A stretch of 64,000 nt of DNA from Corallium rubrum. Lineage: Eukaryota; Cnidaria; Anthozoa; Scleralcyonacea; Coralliidae. The stretch is taken from assembly GCA_964035015.1 (NCBI GenBank), contig CAXIUP010000162.1:1-64000 (forward strand). Direction: 5' to 3'. This document shows positions 24,073 to 34,270 of this stretch, in pieces. The position numbers and the translations under genes are program-made. The notes under the pieces are model-generated. The model was not told the DNA's origin and searched no databases. It worked only from the letters and a program-made list of their open reading frames with translations. Numbering within the stretch: the stretch's first letter is position 1; every line of letters starts with the position of its first letter.

Positions 24073-24279
24073 TTAATTTATTTTAACAATGATAAAGCCG
24101 CAAGCATAGGGGAAAAAATCCTCCTTTTTGTTTTTTTCCTCTTTGCCGTTTTTCATTCCCTTTCCTCTTTGTTTTCTTTTTATTCCCATTCCATTTTGAT
24201 AATACCAAGGATAATTAACATATTGTCCGCGTGGAACATACACCGTTGTTCCACCGTGTTGTCTTTTTTTATTTATCAT
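24073..24279 (-). CDS. Tiny basic protein with TTVY segment
   Basis: A 68-residue basic protein: KKRQHGGTTVYVPRGQY at the N-terminus, then KRKQRGKGMKNG, ending hydrophobic. It matches the minus-strand gene at 58067-58273 of element 3 (GGTTVYAPG region, RQRG motifs). KRQxGG motifs resemble the sites that adenovirus-type proteases cut in core proteins, so a virion core role similar to adenovirus pVI/pX is possible. This is inference from composition and place. Confidence 0.5.
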   Translation of the reverse strand: MINKKRQHGGTTVYVPRGQYVNYPWYYQNGMGIKRKQRGKGMKNGKEEKNKKEDFFPYACGFIIVKIN

Positions 24280-24398
24280 TTAAAAATTTATTTTTTTTTA
24301 CGAAAGAACCTCTCGCTTTCCACCTTTTTCTCAATATAATTACTTCTCCGTTTTTGTCTTGTTTTATAACCGGTAAAAAAACTTTTTTTTGGTTTTTC

Positions 24399-24644
24399 TC
24401 ACCACCCACCACGTGATCCTGAGGAGTTGGAACGACGTTTCCTACCACGTTGTCTTTTATTATACCCACTACCGTGCATACCCGACTTCCTCCTACCAAA
24501 TCTAGCCAACCTGGTCATAAATGTAAGAAACCCTCCTTTTTGTTTTTTTCTACGAGCTCCTTTCTTTCTTTCGCGATATAAACGTGCGAGCTCATTTTCG
24601 CATTTCGTGCGATAACAATCATAAAACCCTCCACGATGATTCAT
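24399..24644 (-). CDS. Basic GGFYD protein
   Basis: An 81-residue protein, about a third Arg/Lys. It starts with a GGFYD motif, then LARLYRERKKGARRKK, a KKQKGGFLTFM segment and a Gly/Ser/Arg tail with KRQRGRKRR. The counterpart in element 3 is 58389-58559. It is likely a nucleic-acid-binding core protein by composition only. Complete open frame with ATG at 24644. Confidence 0.55.
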   Translation of the reverse strand: MNHRGGFYDCYRTKCENELARLYRERKKGARRKKQKGGFLTFMTRLARFGRRKSGMHGSGYNKRQRGRKRRSNSSGSRGGW

Positions 24645-24705
24645 TTTTTTTCATATAATGATAAGAAAAATAAATACATACATATATATTATTTTTTCAT
24701 TTTTC

Positions 24706-25339
24706 TTATACAACGTAGATTATCGTATTTTCGCCGGGAAATATATTAGTTCGAAGACGTGTATTTTCGTAACTATTTGTACAATTATCAAATAATAAAT
24801 AACTGTAAGGGTCTTTATTAATATCATCTAAAACACTACTAAATATCTCGCGATTAATTTTCTTATTGTCAGCAATAGTATACATATTTCTAACATCAGC
24901 TAAATTTTTGAACATTAGATGATATTGACTGTTGACACGTGAATTTCGTAATTTACCATCGCCGTACATTATATTTTGACACGTAATAATAACACTCATA
25001 TTTTTATGATGTGCGTCACGACATGCAAAATTATTTAAATTATCTAAAAAATTTTTCGAGGAAGCGGCAACAGTCATAAGATCATCTAAAATAACTAACT
25101 TATTATCGTTTAAACTCATCTGCAAATCATCAGCTTTCGGTATACCCTTATTACATAAATTCAATTTGTATTCCTTTTTCCTTCCCCGTGCGTTCGATTT
25201 CACTGTACAGCGATTGATGCGTTGTATATAGAAAAACAACCTTATTAATTAAAGGTGTGACCATTACTTCGATAGATTGCAATAATTTATAGATCCAAAA
25301 CGTTTTTCCACACTGAGATGGACCGCATAACGTTAACAT
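24706..25339 (-). pseudogene. FtsK/HerA-type packaging ATPase, frame-broken
   Basis: It drives genome packaging into capsids in Polintons, adenovirus-like and NCLDV-lineage viruses. Two overlapping frames, 25339-25151 and 25239-24706, together cover the length of the element 3 ATPase (58638-59276). They show Walker A GPSQCGKT at the start, Walker B LVILDDLM and a conserved QNIMYGDGKLRNSRVNSQYH stretch. One frame change near 25150-25240 splits the gene. Otherwise it is well kept, so the inactivation may be recent or a sequence error. Confidence 0.85.
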
Positions 25340-25445
25340 AAAATGATGTTGAAATGGTAATACAGCATCGTTTAATTTACGTCTCTAAAGAACCATATGG
25401 AACGGTGTAAAAATTATGTTTAGCTACACGTTTATTAAAGTGTCA
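25340..25445 (-). pseudogene. PolB C-terminal tail fragment
   Basis: The minus strand keeps about 20 codons matching the end of the polymerase frame (NFYTVPYG near 25400-25425) directly upstream of the ATPase, as in element 3. The rest of this polymerase is missing, so the element 1 right arm stops here. Beyond 25445 the sequence is unrelated. Confidence 0.65.
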
Positions 25446-25736
25446 CTGAGACGAAATTTTTACCCCTACTTTTTTCTCTATGGGCCTAAAGTGCATGTAT
25501 CGAAGACTTACCAAACGAAGTTTCATGCTCATATTCGAAAAAGTAAAGCAGATATTGACGAAAGAAATACGCAAATTTTCGGCCGCCATTAAAATGGACG
25601 TGTTTACTTGAGACTGGGTCTAGGATGTCTCTGACGTCATAGTCTCAACCGAACTCTCAACCAGCAACAAAACACCTGTGTGTAGTAAACAAGCGTGGCT
25701 TGGAAGAATCGCTCATTAAAATTAAATTATTCTGTC

Positions 25737-26618
25737 ATGCCATCGTCACGCTGTGTTGTACAAGATTGCAGCAATCAATCTGATATTAAAGCAGGAATAT
25801 CCTTGCATAAGAGTCCAACTGACAAAATTGCGAAGCGAGTTTGGATTAAATTTGTCCAAACGAAGCGCGCCAATTTTAACCCGGGAGAAGTGCGGTTTAT
25901 GGTTTGCTCAGATCACTTTTCGCCGGAGTGTTTTGAACGGTCACTCCATGTGAAAGGGTCAACTCGCTGCCTTACCTTGGGTAGTATACCTACGATTTGG
26001 AAGAAATCAACAACATCTCCAGAAATATCTTCAAGACACCGTCGCAAAGTAAGTGAATAATATTAAACTTGAAGTTTATCAGGTGACAGTAATCCATATA
26101 AAAATCCGACGCATTTATAAGAAACATAATTCACGCACATTTACAATTCTTTTTTGGTAAGGTTCTCAAACAAATCCAGCAAGTAAACTCCATTACAACC
26201 ACGATTGAGGACAATGATTTAATGCATTTAAAAAATACGGTAAGTCGAACTTGAAGTAGAATGTCACTTTAATAAATTATCTTGTAAGCGGCTATAATTG
26301 TTGCAAAGCATAATAAAATGACACAACCCGGAATTATGGATTTATGCTGATATAAAAACCATATTAACGTAATGTATGTTATTTGTTACAGGTTTCAGAT
26401 CCTCCAGTTGTTTCAAGCCCAGAGACACTTCAAGAAGCAACTTTTTCTGAGGTAATAATAATATAATATAAACAGCGTGGTTTTCCCTGTCAGTGCACTA
26501 CAAATTCATCGGAGAGTTATATTACATATTTGGATTCGTATAATTATTTTAGGAGTTGCCCAGTATAGAGACCATTGAAAACCTATTACAAGATGATAAT
26601 ACAAATACTGAAATTGAG
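25737..26618 (+). CDS. THAP-domain protein, at least four exons (3' end uncertain)
   Basis: THAP domains are C2CH zinc-binding DNA-binding modules found in P-element-type transposases and host regulators. Exon 1 (25737-26048) carries CVVQDC, a Trp/Phe core (RVWIKF), VCSDHF (C-x2-H) and a C-terminal PTIW box. Further exons are 26162-26239, 26392-26451 and 26553-26618. All begin after AG, end before GT, and have lengths divisible by 3 (all phase 0). They encode V/E/S-rich acidic tails with no stop. The final exon was not found; a stop could come just after 26618 or further right. No transposase domain follows. Confidence 0.75.
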
Positions 26619-26945
26619 GTACAAAAATCTTTTAGTTAGCTAATTTAAACTATATTTCACTTATGGTGTTTACTGTATAACAAGCATTTTTTGCGTTCGA
26701 CGAAGGAGAACGCTTCCTAATCGTGTCGATTCGAGATTTGCGATGTAACATTTGCCTCGTTCTGGTGTGAATAATTATGTGAATATATAATTATGTCGTC
26801 ATAGCGACTCGAAGACCATGTGCTCGCTATCTTCGATTTCTCTCCGCGATATTTTGTTTTTTTATTAAGTGACCGTGGTTTTTGCTGTTTCTTGGGAAAG
26901 TAAGTGAAGTTTTTTGTATTTTTTTTCCATATTTCAGAATTTGAA

Positions 26946-28529
26946 ATGGTTGAAGATTATTGTAAGAGTATTAAAAATCTAAGTTGCGATGTTTTATCGA
27001 CTATAAAACCGACATTGAAAACCTCAACGGCAGACGCACAGAGCTGCCATGTTTTTAGTCCGTACGAATTCACAGCAGGTACAACTTTGCTCTGCGTGAA
27101 GGGTTTAAATCACAGTGGTTTAAATGCTAGACCAAAATATTCTCTTTGGTCTTTGGACGTTGATGAAATAGATCTTGTTACATGTAGATATTTTTTGCAT
27201 AGTTTTGTTGTTCAAGAATATGAGTTTCAAAGCATGTTTTATTTTGATGATAAATATCCTGTTTTTAATCAATATACAAATGATCCCAGTTATTTTACTG
27301 GGTTGCTTTCGAGCACAATGACCATGTCTATAGCAGGTGGTCACACAAATCAATATCTGACAAATCCCAGTTATTTGGCTGGGTTGCTTTTGAGCACAAT
27401 GACCATGTCTATAGCAGGTGGTCACACAAATCAATATCTGACAAATCCCAGTTATTTGGCTGGGTACACAAATCAATATCTGACAAATCCCAGTTATTTG
27501 GCTGGGTTGCTTTCGAGCACAATGACCATGTCTATAGCAGGTGGTCACACAAATCAATATTTGACCAATCCCAGTTATTTGGCTGGGTACACAAATCAAT
27601 ATCTGACAAATCCCAGTTATTTGGCTGGGTTGCTTTCGAACACAATGACCATGTCTATAGCAGGTGGTCACACAAATCAATATTTGACAAATCCCAGTTA
27701 TACAAATCAACACAAAAATCTCAGTTACTTTGTGGCCACAGCGAACACAATCAGTGCCAGTGATTATAACCTGGCAGAGGAAAGTTGTACTGAAGAATTC
27801 AGCAATTTAAACTATCATGAAGATATTGCCAATGCCAGTGACGTATTATATCCTTTGTACCAAAGGGATACCTACTTAAGTGCCACTTATTCATGTAATT
27901 TACGTGGTGGTATGTATTCGCCAAGTAATGATCCCAATTTGTCTTGGAGTGTTTTGGAAAATAAGTTAGCTTTAATAGGTCGAGTGCCATATGATAGTAG
28001 AAGTTCACCTGGTGACTGCTTTTTTGCATCTTTAGGGCATAGTCTATAAAAAGATCCTAACTCCCATTTTAAAATTCGTAGTGCAGGAATTACACATTTA
28101 GTAAGCAATCCTGAGTTATATATTGAAAGTCTATCAGAAATATCATGGGAAAATTATATCCAGGTAATGTCACAAGCTGGAACATGGTGTGACAATATCA
28201 TAATGCAAGCTGTAGTAAATGCCTTAGGTTGCACTATCCATATTACTGATTCTAGTTCGAACCCTAATGCTACTATTATAAGCCCATTTAACTTAGACCA
28301 GAGACAGAAAATTGTACTTTTAGGTTATATAAATAATATTCATTATGTTTCTACTTTGCCAAATACAACCACGGGTAATGAGAGAGATAATAAACGAAAG
28401 GAGACAATGGAAAGAAGGAAAGTTTATGCTAAAAAACAAAGGGCTAATGAAACAAAACGTCCATCTTCGTCTAGACAGCAATTCAACAGAGGCTTTACTG
28501 CAGCTCATCAACCCAGCATTCCAACTTGA
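26946..28529 (+). pseudogene. OTU-type cysteine protease with tandem repeats; one in-frame stop
   Basis: OTU proteases remove ubiquitin and also occur in some transposons and viruses. ATG 26946 is chosen. After about 110 unrecognised residues comes a 25-27-residue tandem repeat zone (27283-27715), then the OTU domain. The catalytic Cys is in SPGDCFFASL near 28010, a VVNALGC helix lies near 28210, and the catalytic His is in NNIHYVST near 28340. A TAA at 28047-28049 lies a few residues after the active-site region, and the same frame continues to 28529 with a Lys/Arg-rich tail. A shifted frame stays open to 28647. The acceptor-like TTTCAG at 26932-26937 suggests an upstream exon. One nonsense change is all that separates it from an intact frame. 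Confidence 0.65.
27283..27715 (+). repeat. Coding tandem repeat inside the OTU gene
   Basis: Full units of about 75-80 bases encode variants of NQYLTNPSYLAGLLSSTM; shorter 36-39-base units encode only NQYLTNPSYLAG. Copies are nearly identical at the DNA level, so they expanded recently, and all lengths keep the frame. Confidence 0.85.
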
Positions 28530-29257
28530 AACAGCTATCGAAGATGTCATTGTTGCGATGATTCTGGAAAATTATCAAACCTCTCTAACTTTTACGTATG
28601 ATGCGTTTACTTACCAAGTTAGCGAAGTTCGTCGTTCTACAGTTTAAACTGTTAACTGCTTAACTTAGTTTGTTCTTAAAAAACATTGAATGCCGTTAAC
28701 CTACTTAAAACGTTAAAACTGTCTACCATGTAAGTAGTATAGAACATGAGGGTACCGGCGCACTTTTTTTTTTTCCAACAAAGACAGCCCCCAAATGATC
28801 AGATTTAGCAAGGAAGGTTGTTTGAAACGGTAAGCTTTTTTTAAAAATTTTTTAAGTATAAGCAGAAGGGACGAAAAAGGACCCAAACCAAAAAAAATTA
28901 TTCTGGAATTCATCAAGAAAGGATGTTTGAAAGGGGAAAATAATTTTCGCGCCTCCCAAAACCCATTTTCGTCTGCTTATACTTCAAAAAGTGAGAAAAC
29001 GGCCCACCCTTTTCAGACGCTTTTGTTGGATTTGATATGGAACACCTCAAAGCGATCAGGGTTGTGGTTTTAACACACCTTACTTACTCCCCGATTTCTG
29101 CTCAGATACTTTTGTTTTGTGTTGGTACACATGTTTCCCCACAGTTACACCACCAGATAGCAGTCCGAGACATGGTATGTACGGCGTGATCATGGCTACA
29201 ACCTTACCAACGTCACTTTTTAACAGTTTGTCTTTTTGTAATCGTGACAATTTTAAT
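28530..29257. other. Spacer with foldback sequence
   Basis: No gene was recognised except a continued open frame to 28647. An inverted pair lies at about 28854-28880 and 28966-28984 (AAGTATAAGCAGA / TCTGCTTATACTT-like). It encloses two similar T/A-rich segments and may be a small MITE remnant. The left border of element 2 should lie here, but no terminal repeat was identified. Confidence 0.45.
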
Positions 29258-30001
29258 ATGGAGGAGATTGAACTTAAGCCATTAGATCCGAATCATGACC
29301 CAGACCCAGACCCTGATCAGGAGGAAACAGATTTTGGAGGCACTGATGCTTTGGGAGACTTTTCAGAGCGTAATAATGTTGAATTTGATCACTCTATTGA
29401 TGGCCCCATTGTGAATGTGTCAGAGGACAGAACTGAGAGGATAAGAAGAAGAGCTGCATATAGGGACTGTGAGGATTTTTTCATAAATATACTAGAGTTG
29501 GAACCACAATGCACTGACCCACTGTTTGTTGACTATTTGATTGATAATAACATATTAAGTATATCCAGGGAGTTTAGTGAGTCTGGTTTAGTTATCGATT
29601 ATTTTGTGAAATATTTGGGAGGTGATTTCCGAACAATTGGACGGGCTTTAACTGTGGAGGATGATGATTTGCTAAGGGATGGTATCAGAACACACTATGA
29701 TGAGTGGACTAAGGCTAACCTAAGTAAGAAACTGAGGAAGGCTGGAGTTGTGACTGCTATTGGTTTGGGAGCGATTGCATTAGTAACTGGTCTGTCTGTA
29801 GGTCTAACCAGGAAGGGATCTGATATAGTTCATCAGGCTAAGAAATGGGAGAAGTTACATCCATCGGAGAGAAGAGACACGGTACCGTGGACAGAAATAC
29901 AAACAGCTGGTGGTAAGGTAATTGTTTTCACTGGAGAGTATTTAATAGTGTTTATCATGGCGGCTGGATTATTTTCCTATCGTTACACTAAGAGAGAGTA
30001 A
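29258..30001 (+). CDS. Membrane protein near the PolB end of element 2
   Basis: A 247-residue protein from ATG 29258 (TTTTAATATG context). The N-terminus is Asp/Pro-rich (DPDPDPDQEE), followed by a soluble central region with charged helices (about 50-160). Two hydrophobic stretches follow: about 170-190 (VVTAIGLGAIALVTGLSVGL) and near the C-terminus (YLIVFIMAAGLFSY), ending in basic residues. Polintons often carry such small membrane proteins, but I do not recognise this family. It is separated from PolB by a minisatellite and faces it tail to tail. Confidence 0.65.
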   Translation: MEEIELKPLDPNHDPDPDPDQEETDFGGTDALGDFSERNNVEFDHSIDGPIVNVSEDRTERIRRRAAYRDCEDFFINILELEPQCTDPLFVDYLIDNNILSISREFSESGLVIDYFVKYLGGDFRTIGRALTVEDDDLLRDGIRTHYDEWTKANLSKKLRKAGVVTAIGLGAIALVTGLSVGLTRKGSDIVHQAKKWEKLHPSERRDTVPWTEIQTAGGKVIVFTGEYLIVFIMAAGLFSYRYTKRE

Positions 30002-30034
30002 TCTGTAAACATAAGTGGGTAAAAATATATATCT

Positions 30035-30623
30035 TACCGGCTACAATTGGCTTTTGTTAGTTGTAATCGGTTTCTGTTGGATACGATCAGCTTTTGTCAG
30101 CTACAATCAGCTTTTGCCAGCTGTAAACGGTTTCTGTTGACTACAATCAGCTTTTGCCAGCTGTAAACGGCTTTTGCCAGCTGTAATCGGCTTTTGTCAG
30201 CTACAATCAGCTTTTGCCAGCTGTAAACGGTTTCTGTTGACTATAATCAGCTTTTGCCAGCTGTAATCGGCTTTTGCCAGCTGTAATCGGCTTTTGTCGG
30301 CTACAATCGGCTTTTGTCGGCTACAATCGGCTTTTGCCAGCTGTAATCGGCTTTTGCCGGCTACAATCGGTTTCCGACTGCTACAATCGGTTCCCGACTG
30401 CTACAATCGGTTTTCGACTGCTACAATCGGTTTCCGATGGGTACAATCGGTTTCCGATGGGTACAATCGGTTCCCGACTGCTACAATCGGTTTCCGACTG
30501 CTACAATCGGTTTCCGATGGGTACAATCGGTTTCCGATGGGTACAATCGGTTTCCGATGGGTACAATCGGTTCCCGACTGCTACAATCGGTTTCCGACTG
30601 CTACAATCGGTTTCCGATGGTGA
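30035..30623. repeat. 20-bp minisatellite
   Basis: About 29 tandem copies of a 20-base unit, e.g. CTACAATCGGTTTCCGACTG, with CAGCTTTTGCCAGCTGTAAT-type older variants on the left and more homogeneous copies on the right. It lies between convergent genes. Open frames through it are repeat artefacts. Confidence 0.9.
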
Positions 30624-30727
30624 ATATTTAAGGTTTTAACGCGACACGCTTTCTTATCGTTTGATGGAAGTCGACAAACAAATTTAGTTAGGTGTTCTGA
30701 TGAGGCTTGATATCAGCCGAAACGACT

Positions 30728-33700
30728 CTACGAAATGATGCTTTTATGTCCGTACGCGTAGGAGTTAATCCCGTCTCCCAGCAGGTATCTTTTGTCGTCA
30801 AAGCATGAGAGTGATATTTTATTTATCTCATAACTACCTAACTCATGATTTACACTTCGAATTGTTTTCATTTTCTGAAACACTTGTTTCTTACCAAATA
30901 GTGTGTCTTTATAGTTCTCGTGTTTAATTTGTTTCTTAGTGACACTCTTTTTAATTCCCTTCGCGGTTTTGCCACCTGCTCCGTTGTCTTTTAAGTATGA
31001 ATACATTTTACTTCTGAGACCAACGAACTCAGCTATAGGAACGCCAGCCGCTTCGTCCTTCATCTTTCCAATGACTTTTTTGTTCGAATTGTTGTAGTAA
31101 GGTGAGCTTTCTGAATAGTCCGAGTTATCGAAAATATTTTTATTAGCCCAGAAGTCTTTGTAAACGTCTTCTGTTTTGATTTCATATGTCAGGCTGTCCG
31201 TATCTGTAAACAACAACTTAGCATCGTTTCCATATTTTTCTAATATATAGTTGTAATGGAAATCGTACATCAATACCTTCGATAGATCTAGAATACACAT
31301 ACCAACGTAAGCCGGTCGGTTTAACGTAAGAACTTCTTTAATTTTGTGAACGGCAACAAGGTTTTCGTTGAATATTTTAGCGGATACGAAGGTTGGTTTG
31401 GAAGCCAGCCTCAACAGCTTTTCTTCACACGTGACCAACCGGACGTCGACACGCTTTCTCAGGTTCTCCATTGTTTTACCGAAGACGCTGTTGTTCATTA
31501 GCTTGAAGAAGTCCTTTTCGAAGGCGTTCCTGGCAGCAGTTCTCTTCACCGTGTTGAAGTCGATGTACTGCTTCAACCAAGCCGATTGATTGAACAACAA
31601 AACCCGGTGAACTTTTTTCACCCTTATTCCAAGCCTAACGTACAGCTGTAGGTTTCTATAGTGGACGACATACCTTTCCTTTCCCATCAGGTTGGTTACC
31701 AACTTACTAACACCACCAACACTGACACCGAACTTCCTTTTAATCTCAGAACAATACTCCGACAACATATCTTCCCGTATTTCCATCTTCTCAGGGGCTA
31801 ATGGGTAGTCGTTGTGTAGATCGTGGAGTTCAGGAGGATACTCAAGATCAACCTCAAGTATCATTCCAGTCCGACTGTCATTTTCCGGAAGTTCCCAAGC
31901 CAGGTTTTTCAGCTTACCCTCACTCATCCACTTAAACCCACCAGTCGGAAGGCACTGACTCATGGCCCAACCGTATAGATTATTGGCGTCCAAATACATT
32001 ATATACTTCACAGCCTCGTCCTCACTATACCCCTTCATATATGGGTTGTTGGCTTTCCCATATCTGTTGGCTATGTAACTGACACCACCTCTCAGTCCTT
32101 TCTCGATAAACTGGAACATGTCGATGTCAGTCATCAGCTCCAGCTCAATCCCAGTCATCTTCAGCATAGCGTCCCATGCCAACCCAGGTGAAGTGAAGTA
32201 GTGACAGGGGTCCAGCTTATAGTACTGAACACAGGTCTTCCTAAAGTTCTCAAAGACATCAGCTAACAGCAGCACATCTGATTTTAGATACACGTCATGG
32301 TAGTCCCCCATTGTACTCATTCCAAACGACTCCCAAACCTTTAAAGCATGTTGGTAATCAGTGTCTGATATTTCCTCATCGTTTAGTATGCTATAAAATT
32401 CACTCTTTGGTGGTAACCCCATTTCCTCAAACCGACTGAAGCTGTCCATGTAGTCATAGGGGTAAACACCCTTCGTCCTCATCAGGTCTGACCGGGGACC
32501 AAATTCTTCAGCTGTGTATCTAAAGGCGTTCCCTGGGAGATTTCCAACCAATTTTTCCAATGAACTACTCATGAACTGAAAACTGTCTAGAAACACAAGG
32601 TTTTTACCTAACATGAAGGCCATGTACTTTTCCATATTATTCGGTATGACGTTAATCTCCTGTCCGAACTTTCCGATCTCCCCCATGATGAGATGACTAT
32701 CATAACCCCTCAGGTTGTGTAAGATGACTGGTATCTTATCAGTTAATCTATGATTTCTGTTACAAAGCTGATGGGCCGATCCCCGGTATCTTCCCGTCAC
32801 ATGACAATGGTCCCGGACCTTAACGTCTTCTGCTACATACTCCCGACCACAGATGTGACACTTTATAGCGTCTCTGAAGTCCGCTCTGTCGGAATCAGTC
32901 AGAATCATATCCTGGTTGAAGTGCTCTTTCCGAATACCCTTACAATACTCCACTTCTTCCAGCATCTTTCCAATGAACTTGTTGACAGCAGCAGGGCCTC
33001 TGTACACCTGAACAGGTTTGCTGTATCTGTCGTCATAACAACAGACAACCTTATACCCATAACCACAATCAGTGTGTTTTTGATACCTCTCCATGTATGG
33101 TTTTTTCTCTTTCTCCTCTCGGTCTGACTCCGACACCTCCGGTCTGTCGACCTTTTCCGTGATCGCCTCGAAGTCGGAATACACAACAAACGGAACGTTT
33201 AACTGTTTGTGGAAATTATTGTACCTCAGCACGTTCTTACCCTTTTCAGGCATCCTAACAGCCTGTTTACCATTCACACTGATACACACAACCTTATGCC
33301 TATCCAGAGCCTCCGTTGAGCTGAAACATTGGAGGCAGTAAACACAGAAGTGTTTTTTCCTCTTATGTTTTGTTTTGTTGTACATAAACCTATCAAAGTC
33401 CCTCATGAGGACGTAATGTTTGTTGTTTTCGTTGGTTATAATCAGGAGGTTCATGAGGTCGGTGAATCTCTCCTCTGACACGTGAACCGGAAAGGTTAAC
33501 CCGTTTTCATAACCAAAGACGTTGATACGTATCTCATTCTGTCTTTCCACCCGGTTGTACTGTTTCTGATTCACTGGAAAGCTGATTCCACTATAATCCA
33601 AGTCGTTAACATGGTCCCGGTACTTAGACACCCTTTGTGGGTCTTTTGGGACAGGAAACTTATGAGCCAGATGACACCACATAAAACACCTATCATCATT

Positions 33701-34270
33701 ATTCTTAACGTTGATCAACCCCTTCCGACTATTCCTCAGCTCTTTAGGGAGGTCGACGTATGACGAGCCTCCCAGTGGACTGTAGACAGTCAGATTAACG
33801 TAGTGACCGTCGATTGACTCCACTGTCCAGCCAGATCCCTCGCTTATCCACCGGGCTATTCTAGCCACCACCTCCTCATTCGCGGTGTCAACGTCCTGAC
33901 CGATCTCATTACCGTTGATTATAGTCTTGATGTGGCTGTTGAAGTGGGCTGTTTTGTAGGTTGTTCCGCCGGACACCTCCTTCTCAAGCGTTACAACCAG
34001 CGTTTCAGCGAACTTCAGCCCCCTCATCTCAGACAGCTCCCGACGTAGTAACCGTACCACATCATTCCTGAGGGCGTTTACCTGTTCCAGTGGGTGTTGG
34101 GACACAACAGCACAGCTGAACGACTTAGTTTTACCCCTCAGGGCTCTGTCTAACTGATTTATGTCATAACCGATTAGTCTCTCATAGAGACGAGGGTCTA
34201 TATCATCAGGATAGTCAAACATGTCAGGGTCTAAGTCGTCGTCCTGGTGGATCATAACATCTGGATCCAT
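30728..34270 (-). CDS. polB: Protein-primed DNA polymerase B (element 2)
   Basis: A 1180-residue family B polymerase that replicates the element from a terminal-protein primer. The start is ATG 34270, inside a slightly longer open frame. Motifs in order: C2H2-like finger (CVYCLQCF..HKVVC, about 309-329); ExoI SDFEAI (366-368); an embedded endonuclease VII/HNH-like finger (CHIC..RDHCHVTGRYRG..CN, about 471-504); ExoII HNLRGYDSHLI (about 518-527); ExoIII (YLKSDVLLL, about 661-665); PolA DANNLYGW (761-768); NNSVFGK (926-933); FTDTDS (1023-1026). All catalytic aspartates are present and the frame is intact, so it could be functional. It is the first gene of a minus-strand series and overlaps the preceding zinc-ribbon frame. 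Confidence 0.95.
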   Translation of the reverse strand: MDPDVMIHQDDDLDPDMFDYPDDIDPRLYERLIGYDINQLDRALRGKTKSFSCAVVSQHPLEQVNALRNDVVRLLRRELSEMRGLKFAETLVVTLEKEVSGGTTYKTAHFNSHIKTIINGNEIGQDVDTANEEVVARIARWISEGSGWTVESIDGHYVNLTVYSPLGGSSYVDLPKELRNSRKGLINVKNNDDRCFMWCHLAHKFPVPKDPQRVSKYRDHVNDLDYSGISFPVNQKQYNRVERQNEIRINVFGYENGLTFPVHVSEERFTDLMNLLIITNENNKHYVLMRDFDRFMYNKTKHKRKKHFCVYCLQCFSSTEALDRHKVVCISVNGKQAVRMPEKGKNVLRYNNFHKQLNVPFVVYSDFEAITEKVDRPEVSESDREEKEKKPYMERYQKHTDCGYGYKVVCCYDDRYSKPVQVYRGPAAVNKFIGKMLEEVEYCKGIRKEHFNQDMILTDSDRADFRDAIKCHICGREYVAEDVKVRDHCHVTGRYRGSAHQLCNRNHRLTDKIPVILHNLRGYDSHLIMGEIGKFGQEINVIPNNMEKYMAFMLGKNLVFLDSFQFMSSSLEKLVGNLPGNAFRYTAEEFGPRSDLMRTKGVYPYDYMDSFSRFEEMGLPPKSEFYSILNDEEISDTDYQHALKVWESFGMSTMGDYHDVYLKSDVLLLADVFENFRKTCVQYYKLDPCHYFTSPGLAWDAMLKMTGIELELMTDIDMFQFIEKGLRGGVSYIANRYGKANNPYMKGYSEDEAVKYIMYLDANNLYGWAMSQCLPTGGFKWMSEGKLKNLAWELPENDSRTGMILEVDLEYPPELHDLHNDYPLAPEKMEIREDMLSEYCSEIKRKFGVSVGGVSKLVTNLMGKERYVVHYRNLQLYVRLGIRVKKVHRVLLFNQSAWLKQYIDFNTVKRTAARNAFEKDFFKLMNNSVFGKTMENLRKRVDVRLVTCEEKLLRLASKPTFVSAKIFNENLVAVHKIKEVLTLNRPAYVGMCILDLSKVLMYDFHYNYILEKYGNDAKLLFTDTDSLTYEIKTEDVYKDFWANKNIFDNSDYSESSPYYNNSNKKVIGKMKDEAAGVPIAEFVGLRSKMYSYLKDNGAGGKTAKGIKKSVTKKQIKHENYKDTLFGKKQVFQKMKTIRSVNHELGSYEINKISLSCFDDKRYLLGDGINSYAYGHKSIIS

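Larger units (their letters stand above)
18840..25445. mobile_element. Element 1: decayed Polinton/adintovirus-like element
   Basis: Relics of the same genes as in element 3 (44.0-64.0 kb) are present: PolB, the DDLKIML gene, its partner gene, a short MPASIIKN gene, adenain-like protease, tiny basic proteins, packaging ATPase and a PolB tail. Order and strand are mirrored around about 22.5-22.8 kb: PolB(+), partner(-), DDLKIML(-), acidic segment, DDLKIML(+), partner(+), MPASIIKN(+), protease(+), basic(-), ATPase(-), PolB tail(-). No integrase, penton or major capsid gene is seen. The two arms are diverged from each other, so they may be two elements joined head to head or an old inverted duplication. 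Confidence 0.75.

Noticed and set aside
25737..28529. THAP and OTU as one spliced gene
   Set aside because: THAP exons end in phase 0, while the acceptor at 26937 would put the OTU frame in a different phase; without another exon they do not join.
30274..30639. Phe/Arg/Asn repeat frames downstream of the 29258 gene
   Set aside because: Frames arise from the 20-base minisatellite; overlapping phases give similar peptides.
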